A stretch of DNA of 37,736 nucleotides from Haplomitrium mnioides (GCA_049999725.1 JBNGIS010020580.1:25162-62897), one strand, 5' to 3'. Shown: positions 9,955-20,945, counted from the first letter of the stretch. Made by a program: numbers and translations. Notes: generated from the letters alone by a model not told the origin.

Positions 9955-10790
9955 CTAACTTCTTAATTTCAGCAACATTTGCTTGTGTCTTGTCCTGCTT
10001 GTCCTTGCCACCATTTGTAACTGCCTTGCCTTTGCCCTTATTGCCCTTTTCCTTCTTTGGATAGTATGGTAACCTTGCAATGTGGCCAGGCTTGTTACAA
10101 TAAAAGAAGTTCTCACTGGATGGGTTGCTCCCACTCTAGGACTTTCCACCTTGATTTGTCTTGATCCCTTTGCCTTTGGTGAACAAGGCAAAACCTTGAT
10201 CAGACCTACCCAAACGCTCCTTTCTCCTGGTTTCCTCAGCCATAAGCCTAGCAATTGCTTCATCTAAAGTCAACCAGCTCAGATTGCCCTCTAGTGAGTG
10301 CAACAAAAAACCATAGGACTCAAGTAAGCTTGCCAGCAAGACTTGTACAAACATTTCCTCCTTGAGACCTGGGTTGATTGACAACAACTTCTCCACCAAA
10401 TTCTTAACCTTTGCAATGTGATCACCCATGTTGTCAACTTCTACAAATCTCAAATTCAAGAGCTTCCTCCACAAGTATGTGGCAACAAAAACCCCTCCTT
10501 GCTCATAGGCCTTCTTGAGACTATTCCACACCTCACTTGAAGTAGTGAGGGTCCTTACTTGGGTAAACTGCTTTTTACCCAAGCTTAGGCAAATAAGAAT
10601 CTAAGCATGCATATCTACCTCCATCCACATTGCAAATCCCTTCTTCAATTGCATGACTGCTACTAGGTTTAGGGAAGTCACCACTCACATACCTTCGTAA
10701 TCCTTTTAGCTCAAAGATTAATTGCATTTTCGCCTTCTAGTCTAAGAAATTTGCACCTTCAAAATTTTCAATGGAATATATGCTCGAGGT
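9955..10790 (-). pseudogene. Inner copia: gag
   Basis: The minus-strand frame at 10136-10582 shows the plant copia gag fold: LTTSSEVWNSLKKAYEQ, RKLLNLRFVEVDNMGDHIAKV, LLSINPGLKEEMFVQVLLASL, WLTLDEAIARLMAEETRR. A knuckle-like YCNKPGHIARLPYY follows at about 10066-10110, with its last Cys missing, then a Lys-rich stretch. The N-terminal part (10590-10790, NFLD*KAKMQLIFELKGL) has stops. Gag would form the cytoplasmic particle. Confidence 0.85.
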
Positions 10791-10817
10791 ACCAACACTT
10801 GCATCCCCTATCGAGAG

Positions 10818-10830
10818 TGGTCTCATAACC
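10818..10830 (-). other. Inner copia primer-binding site, half-tRNA type
   Basis: Directly inside the 5' LTR the plus strand reads GGTCTCATAACC before TATTGG. CATAACC matches the anticodon loop (CAU) and following bases of eukaryotic initiator tRNA-Met, as in Drosophila copia, where a 5' half-tRNA is the primer. The match is degenerate here and cleaner at 12514-12526. Confidence 0.6.
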
Positions 10831-11645
10831 TATTGGAAATATCAAAAACGATTTGATATACTGCAGTAGCAAAATCCACTTTAGATGAGAATCGTGAGAA
10901 AATAGAAGAAGGAAAAAACGTGAGCTCACTAAAGGGGTTCGCTTAACAGCAGATTCGCGAACGGATGCTCGCAACCTCCTTCTAGACACAAAAATGCGAC
11001 CTCCTTCTAGGCACAAAAACACAACCTTCTTCTGGAGAAATTGCACCTCCTTGCGATGCTTGAAACTCAGCCTAAGCACTTTGTGGGAAGTTCACTTGCA
11101 AGAAAAAATGGTCAGCTCTGCTACGCAATGCCACTTTTGGTGAGAAAAACAACTTACCTCCTTTGCACACAATTCTCCCTTGAATGCACAAAAATGGGTT
11201 ACAAGAAATGTGATTGCAATGAAGATACGTAGAGCTCCTCTTCTTCAGTATTATATACACAATACAATACCAGCCTTTGGCTGAATTTCTATGGCGACCT
11301 TTTTTCAAAATCTGTGGGCGCTTGAATCACTGTAGGTGAAGCAAACTTTCTATGAGTATGGACAAGAGCTATACATTTAATATTCACCTACACTATGGTA
11401 ACCTGTGTCTTTCTTCATGTGAGCACATGCATGATGCATGTGCTTGATCTATCTTATGAAAGGGACAAGAATCATTAATGTCCCTAAGGAGCCTTTTGGT
11501 GCTGACACGTGTCACCACCAAGTGCTTCCACATGGCACTATCCCCAAATTCCTCTCTAAACTAGTTAGAAGCTAAACTAGTGAAGAAAGTAAAATTCTGT
11601 ACAAATGAACATGCTCACCAAAATGTGAGCTGCCAATTTTCAACA
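10831..11645 (-). repeat. Inner copia 5' LTR
   Basis: This is the direct-repeat partner of 5871-6701, about 815 bp, bounded by TATTGGAAATATC and TTTTCAACA. It has one ~25-bp minisatellite unit fewer than its partner. The minus strand holds TGTATATAATA near 11250, a possible TATA region, at the same place in both LTRs. It is followed by the CATCT duplication at 11646. Confidence 0.9.
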
Positions 11646-11650
11646 CATCT
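11646..11650. repeat. Target site duplication CATCT of the inner copia, right copy
   Basis: This is identical to 5866-5870. It lies within codons for Gly-Asp-Val of the outer copia protease region. Confidence 0.9.
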
Positions 11651-12510
11651 CCCACTGCAATTGCATTTACTCTAAAGATATTACTCATCTTGATAACTCT
11701 TAGATTAGTTCTGACAATGTTTTAGAATGACTCCTTCCTTGATGACATATGACTAGATGCTCTTGAATCTAGATACCATGCATCCTGAGTTGTGTCTTCA
11801 AGTGAAGCAATGTAATCCACTTCATCTTGAGATGACCATTTCGTTTTTGCAATGCTTTTCCCTTTCTTCTTATCCCTTTTAGCAGTAAAAGCAACATCAT
11901 TACCTTTTATATTTTGTTGCCTATGCTCCTCACTAAGTAAGCGACTCACCAAAAACTCCATGTCTAATTCAGACCCTTTTGCCTCCATTGTTAACGCCAA
12001 AGTGGTGTAATCTACAGTGAAGCTATTGAAGAGGATACATACTAGGTCCTCTTCTCCAATCCGTGATCCTGCTGCTTGCAACTGTCGAGCCATGGATTTC
12101 TTTTTCATCACATGTTCAGTGATGGTTGTGCCCTCTTTCATTTTTACCATGAAGAATTGCTTCTTCAAAAAAATCCTGTAAGAGGTTGTCTTGCCTTCAT
12201 AGTTGACTGACAATATAATCCAGGCTTCATGTGCACTTCTACATTTTCTCACCAACTCTACGAGATGATCTTCAAGATTTAGAGTGATTAATGCTAAACC
12301 CTTAAGCTCTGCCTTCATAAACCGTTTTCTCTTTCTCTTGATGTCAATCTTAGACATTCCTTCAGAGAAAAGATTAAACTCTCCTTGTGAATCCTCAGTT
12401 ATCTCCTACAGATCTTGACTCACCAAGATCATTTGCATTTTCATTTTCCACAAATGAAAATCTTCTCCTCCTTACTTCTTGATTCTGTTCCCAACACCAT
12501 TCTCAACTCC
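11651..12510 (-). pseudogene. Outer copia: gag and protease start
   Basis: The minus-strand frame at 11722-12357 encodes copia gag (LKGLALITLNLEDHLVELV, SAHEAWIILSVNYEG, RIFLKKQFFMVKMKEG, VCILFNSFTVDYTTLAL, LVSRLLSEEHRQQ). It runs directly into DAWYLDSRASSHMSS, the protease active-site region (DSRA instead of DSGA). No CX2CX4HX4C zinc knuckle is present between gag and protease. The upstream piece around 12370-12500 (WKMKMQMILVSQ) is out of frame or stopped. After a stop at KESF the frame continues as far as Ala-Val-Gly-Asp, where the inner copia interrupts it; the rest is at 5870 and below. Confidence 0.88.
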
Positions 12511-12513
12511 TCA

Positions 12514-12526
12514 TGTGCCCATAACC
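12514..12526 (-). other. Outer copia primer-binding site matching the initiator tRNA-Met anticodon loop
   Basis: The plus strand reads TGTGCCCATAACC immediately before the LTR start TATTAG at 12527. GCCCATAACC is identical to the anticodon stem-loop segment of plant initiator tRNA-Met (as I recall the tRNA). A primer with its 3' end at this point would be a 5' half-tRNA, the mechanism known for Drosophila copia. It is not the 3'-CCA end complement (TGGTATCAGAGC) used by many plant elements. Confidence 0.75.
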
Positions 12527-13309
12527 TATTAGAAAGTATACTCAAAAATCCACGTGAAGGAGTTGAGAGGCTATCAAAAAACAAGCACTTAGCTCAAAAT
12601 ATGCTCGAAGGAGACAACTGATAGCAAAAACAAAGGTCGCGATATAGGATAATCCCGATGCTCTAGAAATTGATCACTGGAGGTCAGGAAATTGCGTCCT
12701 CTCTAAGGACGTGACTTTTGCCAGACACGCTCCCTGCCGTGATGTCGCTCCCTTCAAATTGCAAAAACGCGATTAGCAAAATGTAAATAAAAAAACGGGA
12801 AATCGATTCCCTTTTTCGAGGTTCTTATATTTTCTGCCACACAATTGCAGCCTCCTCGAACTTGCAACCTCCTTATGAAGTATGCTCGTTTGTCGAATGT
12901 GCTACTGGTGCTCCAAATGAGCTGCCAAGAAAGTTGCAATGCTACGACCTGTGTAGATATCAGAGTAGAGGAAGAATGTGAACAATGTGAACAAGAGATA
13001 TGGTTGTTGAGGATACTTCCCAATAGGGGGAGCCTCAACTAAATATACAAGGAGGAATTATCCTCCTATGTTACACCGCAATTGCAGCCTTGATCACCTC
13101 CGTGATTACAGGTGTATGGAGACGTGCATTAAAGCTACCTCAAAGTCTTTTAAGTAGCAAACTTGTCACATAATAGAAGGGCCTATGTTGCTAACATGTG
13201 GAAGCCCTTAAGAATATAACTAAACTAACAAGAATAATTAGCTATCCTAGTTATAACTAACAATATGTTAGTTATCATATTTACAAGAGTAGAAAATACA
13301 TTTCCAATA
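12527..13309 (-). repeat. Outer copia 5' LTR
   Basis: The LTR starts TATTAGAAAG directly after the primer-binding site and ends CATTTCCAATA, giving inverted ends TATTrGAAA...TTTCCAATA. Length is about 783 bp. The partner 3' LTR would lie beyond the left edge of the window, past DNA-element copy A, so the boundary rests on the inverted ends and the primer site only. The 5 bases after it are gttcc. Confidence 0.65.
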
Positions 13310-16190
13310 GTTCCATCTACCTTGGGCTGCCTTGTGTGCAAGCCTTATGAACCTTCTTGTTCAATTTTTTTTTGCCCCTCTTCATGTTTTGTTTTCATTG
13401 CCCATCATGTTGGTTTCATTTTTTGAGTGTTCAATTTGTTTTTTGGTGTGTTGTTTTGTATTTCCCTATTTCATTACATAGACAACCCTTAGCCAAAGGA
13501 AAACATTCTATGAGTAGAGGACGCTTGCATCTAAAATGAGAGGATCTATTGTGCCTAAAGGCAACAGACTAAGTAAGATTTGTGAAGAGCTTGGAGGGAG
13601 AAAAAGGAGCCAGCTAACATCAAATTGTCTATGTCATGAGTTCAGGTGTTGCCATTGTGAGACTGCTAACAGAGCCCATGTGTTGGTGAAGAGTGCAGAT
13701 TAAGGTGACCTAGAAGCGTGACAAGGAGGGTAACAATTTTCCCTTCCCCTTCTTGATCTTGAAAATTCTGTTACAACAGAAAAGGTTGCGACTGCCATGT
13801 GGAGGAGAAAGCAAAAGGGGGTTTGTAGCAAGGAGCTAATCATCTTGCAGCCAGCTTCGATGTGATTCTTTTTTTGGATGTTTATTTGAACATGACAATG
13901 TGAGGTGTTGGTTAGTGCTAGAAGTTTTGGCGGTGGATGGAGATTTGTGAATCAAGTCGAGGTGGATTATAAGAAACATTTGAATGATAATGCTGATTCA
14001 ATCAAAATGAAAGCATCGCGTCAGCAAGTGATTTTGCAGAGCAAAGAAGATATGGTTGATTCATTCAAGAAGTTGTTCTCATTAGCATATGAGATGTTGT
14101 CGAGCATGCTTTTGTTGGCAAGATTTTGAGGAGGTGGAGCAATGCAATTTTTGTAGGAGGTTTTCCTCTACGCAGGCCTTCATTGAGTAGATTTCAAAAA
14201 GCAAGGTTTGCCTTCATTTGTGCAAGCCTTTGTCAAGCAAAGGCAAGGGGAGTCTTATGTTGAAGGGTTTTTAGAGCAGAATAGTAGGAGTTTGGTTTGA
14301 AAGATGGTGTTGCATCATTATGCATCACAATCATGAAAGAAGGCTCAAATAACATGCTGGTCATGGGATGTGCAATTTTAAAGAAAGGCTAAGATCTGTG
14401 AACTTTTCAAAGGTTACCACCTTTTACCATATTCAAGATCTAGCAACAACAAAGCAGCGCTGCAAGCACTTGGATGAAGGTAGAGAGGTTTGTTAGGCCA
14501 GAGTGAGGTAAGAGAAGATAAGGGATCTGTGATAGGGGTGATTTTCGAACAACAGATAATTCATCAAGAAAGTGGTTTAGTAAGAATGTAGTGTAGAGTA
14601 TCAAGCAACCATCGCTCATAGGAGAGGTGACAGAGGTCAAGTGCATATTAATGAGGAGGAGTTTGAGAAAAGGTTGAAGGGCTTGTTGGATCATAGCCGA
14701 TCATGAAAAGGGTCTGTAGGGAGCAACAAACACCGTAACTATGACATGTACGAAAAATAGAGTGCCTGAAGAGTGGGAGGTCTTGATTTCTAGGTAGTGG
14801 CATGGCAAGCAGCACTACGGTTACAAGTCTTGGAATCAAAGGCAGTGAGACTACTGAAATCCATCAACCAGTAGGAGACTCTTGTTGATGCAAAGGGTCT
14901 TTTATTTTAGCGAATATGCATGATAACAAAGAGCATGGTTGGGAGGAGCAAGCAATCTTTTGGTCTTCTAAGAGGCAGTTCTTCACGAGTCGTCTGGTTG
15001 TCAAACAACATGTTAGGGAGAAGAAACTTACCTATTGTTTTCTCAAGGGGCAGAGCAACTCTTGCCAAGCAACATAGCTGGTTGGAGGCATATCTTTCTC
15101 ATTGTCAATGCAAATATTTTAATCAATCAGATCTATTGAGGAAGAAAGATGTGGTGGTGTTCAAGGAGTTGGTGCTTGGTGGAGGATAGCAGTAAGGCTT
15201 CTCTTTTATTAAGGTTGTTATCTATTCCTTAAATTTGTTGAAGCATATTTTTTATTTTCTCTTTCTAAACACTAAATATGATAGAAAAACCTAATTCTAG
15301 GGGAGACCAGCAGTAGATAATGTGGTGAGGTAGATTGTGAAGTCAGAGGTGGATGTGGACAATGTTTGGAGTCTTTACATTTGCATGCTATGAAAGGTTG
15401 TGTTGGTGATAGAAACTCATTTAGTCATGACATTGTGAAGAAGGTAGCGGCAATATGGAGGAGGAATAGAGTTCTATTCAAAGATTCAAGTGATGATGCA
15501 GAGCTATTGACTAGTTGCTTTTATGTTGGCAGTTTTTGTGGTATGTATGTGGTGTAAGGACTGACCAAGAAAAAAAGAGATGAGAAAATTGAAAACAAGG
15601 ATTTGGCCATCCTGCAATGATGGGTTTGTTTTGTTAGCTGAAGTGAATGGCTTATCTTTTCAGCCATTTGACACTTTGTTTTGTTTGTCTTGAAATATGT
15701 ATCCCTTTCAAATTTATATTGTTTGTCTTTCCCAATTTCTAGATGTATGCCTTAGTCCATTTGCTATTGCCGATTAGCTAAGCATGTTCCAGGATAGAAG
15801 GAAGGTTCCTTTCAGCCAGATATTTCCAGATCTGGCTTTGCTTTAGTTTAGTTAGAATGTGATTGAGAGAGTAATATGGAAATCAGTACCCTCTCCTAAT
15901 TCCATACCCTTCTCATTTCAATCTAGAATCCCTTCTCATCTCCTTTCCCTTACAATCTAAGTCTGCATGATTGCTTTCATTTTCTTTCAGCTTCAGCTCA
16001 ACACATCTAGAGTTCAAAGTTAGGTGCCATGTTGAGCATCCCTCTCCTATTTCTCAACATAGCACAGAGACCATGATATTTGGAGGCAGAGCAAGAGAGA
16101 CTAGATCGGAGTATAGTACAGCACAATTAGCTTTGACCTCCATAGCTTTTTTGACAAAGTGCCTTGTTAGTTTTTGGGAGAGGAAAAAAC
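13310..16190. other. Unidentified intergenic stretch
   Basis: No known protein, RNA gene or repeat boundary was recognised in these 2.9 kb. Open frames at 13905-14129 (74 codons), 14920-15189 (89 codons) and 15366-15557 (63 codons) show no motif I know and have no neighbouring frames that extend them. The part from about 15790 to 16180 (TTTAGTTAGAATGTGATTGA, CCTTACAATCTAAG) has the texture of an old LTR or 5' leader next to the copia that follows. Its counterpart was not found. Confidence 0.4.
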
Positions 16191-16216
16191 TATATATATA
16201 TATATATATATATATA
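16191..16216. repeat. (TA)13 microsatellite
   Basis: A perfect TA dinucleotide run sits exactly where the 5'-truncated plus-strand copia begins. Confidence 0.95.
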
Positions 16217-16217
16217 G

Positions 16218-16900
16218 TGTTGTGTGGACAATGACTCCACAATTCAGGCCCTCTGTAATAGCTATGTTTCAACAACCAAGATGCCCAAGGAAGCTTGGGA
16301 TATCCTGAAAGAGAGATATGTCATTATGTCATATGCAAGGAAGCTGACACTGCATATGGAGTTCTTTAATCTGCAAAAAGAAAAAATGAACATAAATGCC
16401 TTTTATTTGATGAAAAAATCACTAGTTGAATTGCAAGCAAATGTAGGAGAGGAAGTGAAAGAGAGTGCTCTGGTTGCAGTTTGCGTGAACGAGTTAAACA
16501 AAGAGTATAAACAATTCAAAACATCAATAAGAACAAGAGAAGGAACCACATCCTTCTCACATCTTATTGCCATGTTATGGTAGAAGAACTTGACATTAGA
16601 GGAGGTGCCTCAAGTAGTCAAGAGCAAGCATTCTATTCTTACAAAGGTAGAGGGTGAGGCAGGAATTATGGCAGAGGTAACGGTGGTAGAGGTCGCTCAA
16701 GCAACAATGCACAAAACCAACAACAAAAATCAAGCTAGTAGGTCAATTCAAAGGCAGGGGGTGTAACCAAGAACATGGAAGTCAACAACAACATTGAGGG
16801 GGAGATTATTTTTACTATGGTAAACCATATCACATAGCAAAAGACTGCTAAAAAAAGCAGAATGATATGAGAAAAAATAGAGTGCAAGAGAACTATGCAA
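16218..16900 (+). pseudogene. Plus-strand copia: gag (5'-truncated) and zinc knuckle
   Basis: The frame at 16224-16583 reads ALCNSYVSTTKMPKEAWDIL, YARKLTLHMEFFNLQ, SLVELQANVGEEVKES and VCVNELNKEYKQF, a copia gag. It starts inside the domain: about 60 N-terminal residues, the leader and the 5' LTR are missing, and the (TA)n run stands at the break. Downstream in other frames come a Gly/Arg-rich stretch (GRNYGRGNGGRGRSS, 16650-16720) and a knuckle-like YYGKPYHIAKDC (16813-16850) with its first Cys lost. Confidence 0.85.
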
Positions 16901-17540
16901 GTTCCAGCAAGTCAAACAATGAGATATTGTTTGTCATGTAGCATGGTTATTCCTTTGTAGCATATGGGAAGCAAAGTAGTGATGGAGATAAATGGTTTGT
17001 CAATTCCACATGTTCCAATCATATGATAGGCCATGGAGAGTGGTTCAATGAAACCAAGAGCATGAGTACACTTGGACATATAGAAACATGTCACTCAACT
17101 ATGCATTCTATCCATCAGATTGGTAGTATACCTATAGTTGTGGAGAATAGAAAGAAAAAGTGCTTATCTAATGTTATGCATGTTTCAATGATTCAAAAAA
17201 AATCCAATCTCAGTTGGATAGTGTGCACAGTAGAGCATGCAAGTCCCACAAGTGTATTTATTGAGGATTGCGGAAATAGCTATAACTTGATAACAAAAAG
17301 AAGCAGAAGTGGTAGGATGTTGACACTAGATGGGACGCTTAAAATTACATACGCAATGTTTGTACATAGTACATAGGTAGTGTTGGATATAGAAATATGA
17401 CACAAGAAGATTGGTCATGTCAATGTACAGAGGCTGAGAAATGTGTAGAGTTCAAGGGTAGTCAATGGGTTATTTAAGTTCAAATTAGAAGAAATGCAAA
17501 AGGTATGTGAAGCTTGTCATATCGGTACGCAAGCAAGGCA
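16901..17540 (+). pseudogene. Plus-strand copia: protease and gag-pre-integrase
   Basis: The protease region reads KWFVNSTCSNHMIGHGEWF at about 16990-17046. The catalytic Asp of the DSG-type motif is replaced by Asn (NSTC), which would abolish activity. The text then continues as IGSIPIVVENRKKKCLSNVM, followed by the pre-integrase HKKIGHVNVQRLRNV near 17402-17447. Several stops separate the pieces. Confidence 0.82.
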
Positions 17541-18330
17541 AGCATTCCCTCATGATGTATATATAAGCCAATTGAGGTGATACATTCAAATGTATGAGGT
17601 CCAACAAAAACAAGATCCATTAGAGGGTGTATATACTATGTCACTTTTATTGGTGACTACTCAAGGAAGATTTGGACTTATTTCATGAAGCATAAGAGTA
17701 AAGTGACTGATCACTTCAAACATTTTAGAGCCATGGTAGAAAAGGAGAAAGCGCAATAAATTAAGTGTTTGAGATTCGATGGAGGAGGAGAATATTTCTC
17801 CACAAAATGTTTCACCTATCTGCAAAAAGAAGGGATTAAAAGACAACAAACCTGGAGATATACACCCTAGTAGAATGGGGTTGCTTAAAGGAAGAATTGA
17901 CACATAATAGAGGTAGCACTTCCATTGATGAGCGAGAAGAATACATTGCATTACTATTAGACAAAAGCAGTGCCCATTGTAGTCTATATTATACACTGCA
18001 CCCCTACAGCAGCAGTTCATGGCATGACGCCAAAAGAAAAACTTATAGAGAGACGTCCAGACATTTGTTTCCACATTTGAAAGTGTTTGGCTGCATTGCA
18101 TATGTTCATATACCAATTGAAACACGCAGCAAATTAGACCCAAAAGCAAAGAAGTATGTATTTATTGGGTACTCAAATGAACAAAAGGGGTACATATGTT
18201 TTTGTCCTACTACATGCATGTTGAGAGTGAGTAGAGACGTGGTGTTTAATGAGTTAAGTACCTCGTATGGTCAAAAAATTGTTGATGACACATACGATAC
18301 AAATAGAAAGTAGGTTGTGTCATAATCAAG
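17541..18330 (+). pseudogene. Plus-strand copia: integrase, many stops
   Basis: Readable blocks on the plus strand are CEACHIGTQARQAFPHDVY (17508-17565, finger end), YYVTFIGDYSRKIWTYFM (17634-17688), LRFDGGGEYFS (17769-17801, second catalytic Asp), and the C-terminal region at 18000-18260 (TPKEKLIERRPD, FGCIAYVHIPIE, YVFIGYSNEQKGY, SRDVVFNE). The QNGVAER region near 17870 is damaged to a stop-containing remnant. It is heavily decayed. Confidence 0.82.
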
Positions 18331-19540
18331 TCAGCAAACTCAAGTATTGAGAGGTTCACAAGGTGAAACCAGTAGTAGTAGCAGCAACATTAGTATGTGG
18401 CAAGAAAGGCTGCACATTAATTTGGAGTAGTATACTCTATCTAACTCTCATCCTAAAATGTGTCAAGGGGAAGGAGGTAATGGTGAATCTGGATGAAGAG
18501 TTGAAACTACTATTAGCTTCAACATCAAGTCAAAAACAAGGGAGCAATAGTTGCAAAGCATGCCTTTGCATAGAAGTGACAAGGTGAAGTACCATGTGGA
18601 CAAATTGAACATAGTTGAGCTTTTACATCCTAGCATGTATACATGGTGTAAGTTATCACAAAAAAGGAACTTGCCCTATTTGATGATGTTGTTGGAAACA
18701 AGAGATGGAAATCTGATATGATAGAAGAGATGGAAACTCTTCACAAATTTCAAACTTGGGAGCTAGTCAACTTACTTGAAGAGAAGAAAGCCATTGGATG
18801 CAAATGGGTCTACAAATTGAAGAGGAGTGAAGATGGAAGCATAAGCATACTCAAGGCAAGGTTAATGGCCAAAGGAAATGCTCCTCATGGGATAGAATAT
18901 GAGGAGAATTTTAGCTTGTAGTAAGAATGACAAATGTTCGAGTAGTCATTACATTGGCTACAACAAAAAAGTGGACTTTGCAACAAATGGATGTGAAAAG
19001 TGTATTTCTACATAGGGAGCTTAAAGAGGAGGTGTACATGGTAAAGCCACCTAGATTTGTTGATTTGGAACAATTTGATCAAGTATGTAAGTTGAAGAAA
19101 GCCTTATATGGGTTGAAGCAAACAGCTTGAGTGTGGTCTAACAAGATAGGCAAATATCTTGTTTTAGTGGGCTTCAAAGTGTCAGATGTAGATTATTCTC
19201 TATATGTAAGAAAATTAGAGAAGGTATTATGCTAATTCTCATTTATGTAGATGATTTCATTATGATAAGATGGAGTGAGTAAGATATTGTTGAAGTTAAA
19301 AAAACTACCTCAATAGAAAATTGATATGAAGTATCTTGGTGAACAAAGACATTTTTTTGGTATTGAGGTGATAAAAATATGGCAGGGTATATAGATGATA
19401 CATAGGCAATATGCCTTGGATATACTGTCCAAATATGGCATGACATGTTGCAAACTGATTGCAACTTCTTTAGATCAAAATACCAAGCTGGTCGGTCATG
19501 AAGGAGAGTTGATTGAAGATCTAATTGGGTTCAAGTAGAT
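18331..19540 (+). pseudogene. Plus-strand copia: reverse transcriptase
   Basis: After a linker with stops, the reverse transcriptase starts near 18700: MIEEMETLHKFQTWELV, KKAIGCKWVYKLKRSEDG, LKARLMAKGNAPHGIEYEE, then WTLQQMDVKSVFLHRELKEE, CKLKKALYGLKQ and the catalytic YVDD at 19244-19255. It continues with IDMKYLGEQRHFFGIEVI, YALDILSKYGM and LIEDLIGF. Stops stand at several points, among them after EENFSL, KQTA and LDQ. Confidence 0.87.
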
Positions 19541-20196
19541 GGTAGGTAGCATGATCTACATCTTTATCATCAGACTAGATATGAGCTATCCTATAGGTTT
19601 GGTAAGTCAATTTATGCAAGTACCAAGGAAGCCTTATTTGGATAAAGTGCGTCAAATTCTTCAGTATGTAAAATCTACACTTCAATATAGGTTTTTTTAT
19701 GACAGCAACAACAATTTTTGGCTTGCTAGTTTCACAAATGTAGATTGGGCAAGAAGTGCAAGTGACAAGAGGTCCACAAGTGGTTTCCTTTATTCATTTG
19801 GTAGTGTTGGAATAGCCTGGAGCAGTAAGGAGCAACCTACTATCGCACTATCAAGTATAGAGGCTGAATACATAGGGGCAGACACGGCCACCTGTGAGGT
19901 AATATGGTTATTGAAGCTTTTGCAGGATTTGGATGTTAGAGTAGATGAACTAGTGAAGGTTCAATGTGACAACATCAACACTATTCAATTGGCTATCAAT
20001 CCAGTTTTTCATGCACGTTCAAAGCACATACAAGTGCATTACCATTTGTGAGAGAGAAGGTGTTGTCCAAATCGATTGACTTGTAGTAAATCAACATTGG
20101 AGAACATTTGGTTGATATCTTTACAAAGGCATTGGGAGCAAAGAAGTTGCAGAAATTCAGAAAGAAACTTGGTGTATATGCGATGAGGTCAAGAAG
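19541..20196 (+). pseudogene. Plus-strand copia: RNase H
   Basis: The frame at 19539-20051 reads MVGSMIYIFIIRLDMSYPIG, VSQFMQVPRKPY, ILQYVKSTLQYRFFY, NVDWARSASDKRSTSGFL, SSIEAEYIGADTATCEVIWL, VQCDNINTIQLAINPVFHAR and SKHIQVHYHL. The first acidic motif is intact as VDWA, the Glu is present in IEAEY, and the Asp in CDN. The frame is one of the longest in the window (170 codons) and ends at a stop shortly before the polypurine-like AAGAAGAAG at 20191-20199. Confidence 0.9.
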
Positions 20197-20199
20197 AAG

Positions 20200-20413
20200 T
20201 ATTGAAATATCGAGCTTGGATAGGTTGGCAAGCTGATCTGGCAACCCTCCTAGTCTTAGCTAGGGTTAGCTAGGGTTATATAGGGCTGATTTAAAGATAC
20301 CCATAGGCACTCCTCCCTTGTTGCACTATTGAGGCCATTCGAGCCATGTGTGAATATAGAGAATTTCTCCGTCTTTTGAGTGTGTGTGATTTTGTGAGTT
20401 GAGCATAGTGATT
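20200..20413 (+). repeat. Plus-strand copia 3' LTR, truncated (tentative)
   Basis: A purine tract (AAGAAGAAG) is followed by TATTGAAATATCGAG, LTR-like start text. The next ~210 bp include repeated TAGCTAGGGTTA and a TATATAGGG element at about 20278-20286. The sequence then merges into a transposase-like fragment near 20414. No 5' partner remains, so the limits are estimates. Confidence 0.45.
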
Positions 20414-20945
20414 TTGACATTTGGATAAGAATTCCATTTTATTGGGATACCTTAGTCTCTTGATTGCCAAGAATGTTTTCCCAAAAAATCAAAGTGGGAT
20501 TTCTCATGGTTAGCCAAACTCACGATCAAATTGATCAGATGTTCAATGAATTCTCAAAATATGTGAGGGCTTTTATGATAACGAGTCTTAGAGATGTACT
20601 ACAATTGTCTTATGATTCTAAACCACAAGTAACTCTTCTAATTTAGACTTGGGATTTCAAATTATTTCTACAACAATATCTCTTTTGATTCAAAAGATAA
20701 ATGGTATTGCCTTCAATCAACAATTCAAGTTCAAGTTGAGTGATTTGAAGGCAAACAATTAGAGTAAACAACTTTTCATAGATGAACTTTGGCTACCTTT
20801 GGATGGTTTTTGTCAACTCAAATATCTACTTGAATCAAACAGAGAAATTCTAGGTACAATATTGATCCATTTAAAGGCATGTTTTGAAATCAAACTTTCT
20901 CAAAAAGAAGTAAGAGAAGTTGATGTTGAGAAAGTGGTCTTTGCG
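20414..20945 (+). pseudogene. Fragment of the DUF7869-like transposase gene
   Basis: The plus strand matches, base for base over most of its length, the minus strand of 24590-25110 in the 9.8-kb element. Shared translated blocks are GYLSLLIAKNVF, KIKVGFLMVSQTHDQIDQMF, FMITSLRDVLQL and SKPQVTLLI. A one-base frameshift lies between KNVF and KIKV, and stops follow. No inverted terminal repeats flank it. It abuts a copia LTR on the left and gypsy LTR-like sequence on the right, so it is a stranded internal piece. In this fragment the HTHDQIDQ motif reads QTHDQIDQ. Confidence 0.75.

Noticed and set aside
11646-11660. A second polypurine tract (GTGGGAGATG on the minus strand) next to the right LTR of the inner copia
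   Set aside because: It resembles the true tract at 6702-6710 but belongs to outer copia protease codons. It is flanking target sequence and likely coincidental.
13905-14129. Possible small host gene (74 codons)
   Set aside because: No recognisable domain, no extending exons with splice sites, and no codon or promoter evidence.
15366-15557. Possible non-LTR retroelement or host exon
   Set aside because: No reverse transcriptase or endonuclease motif is visible, and the frame is short and isolated.
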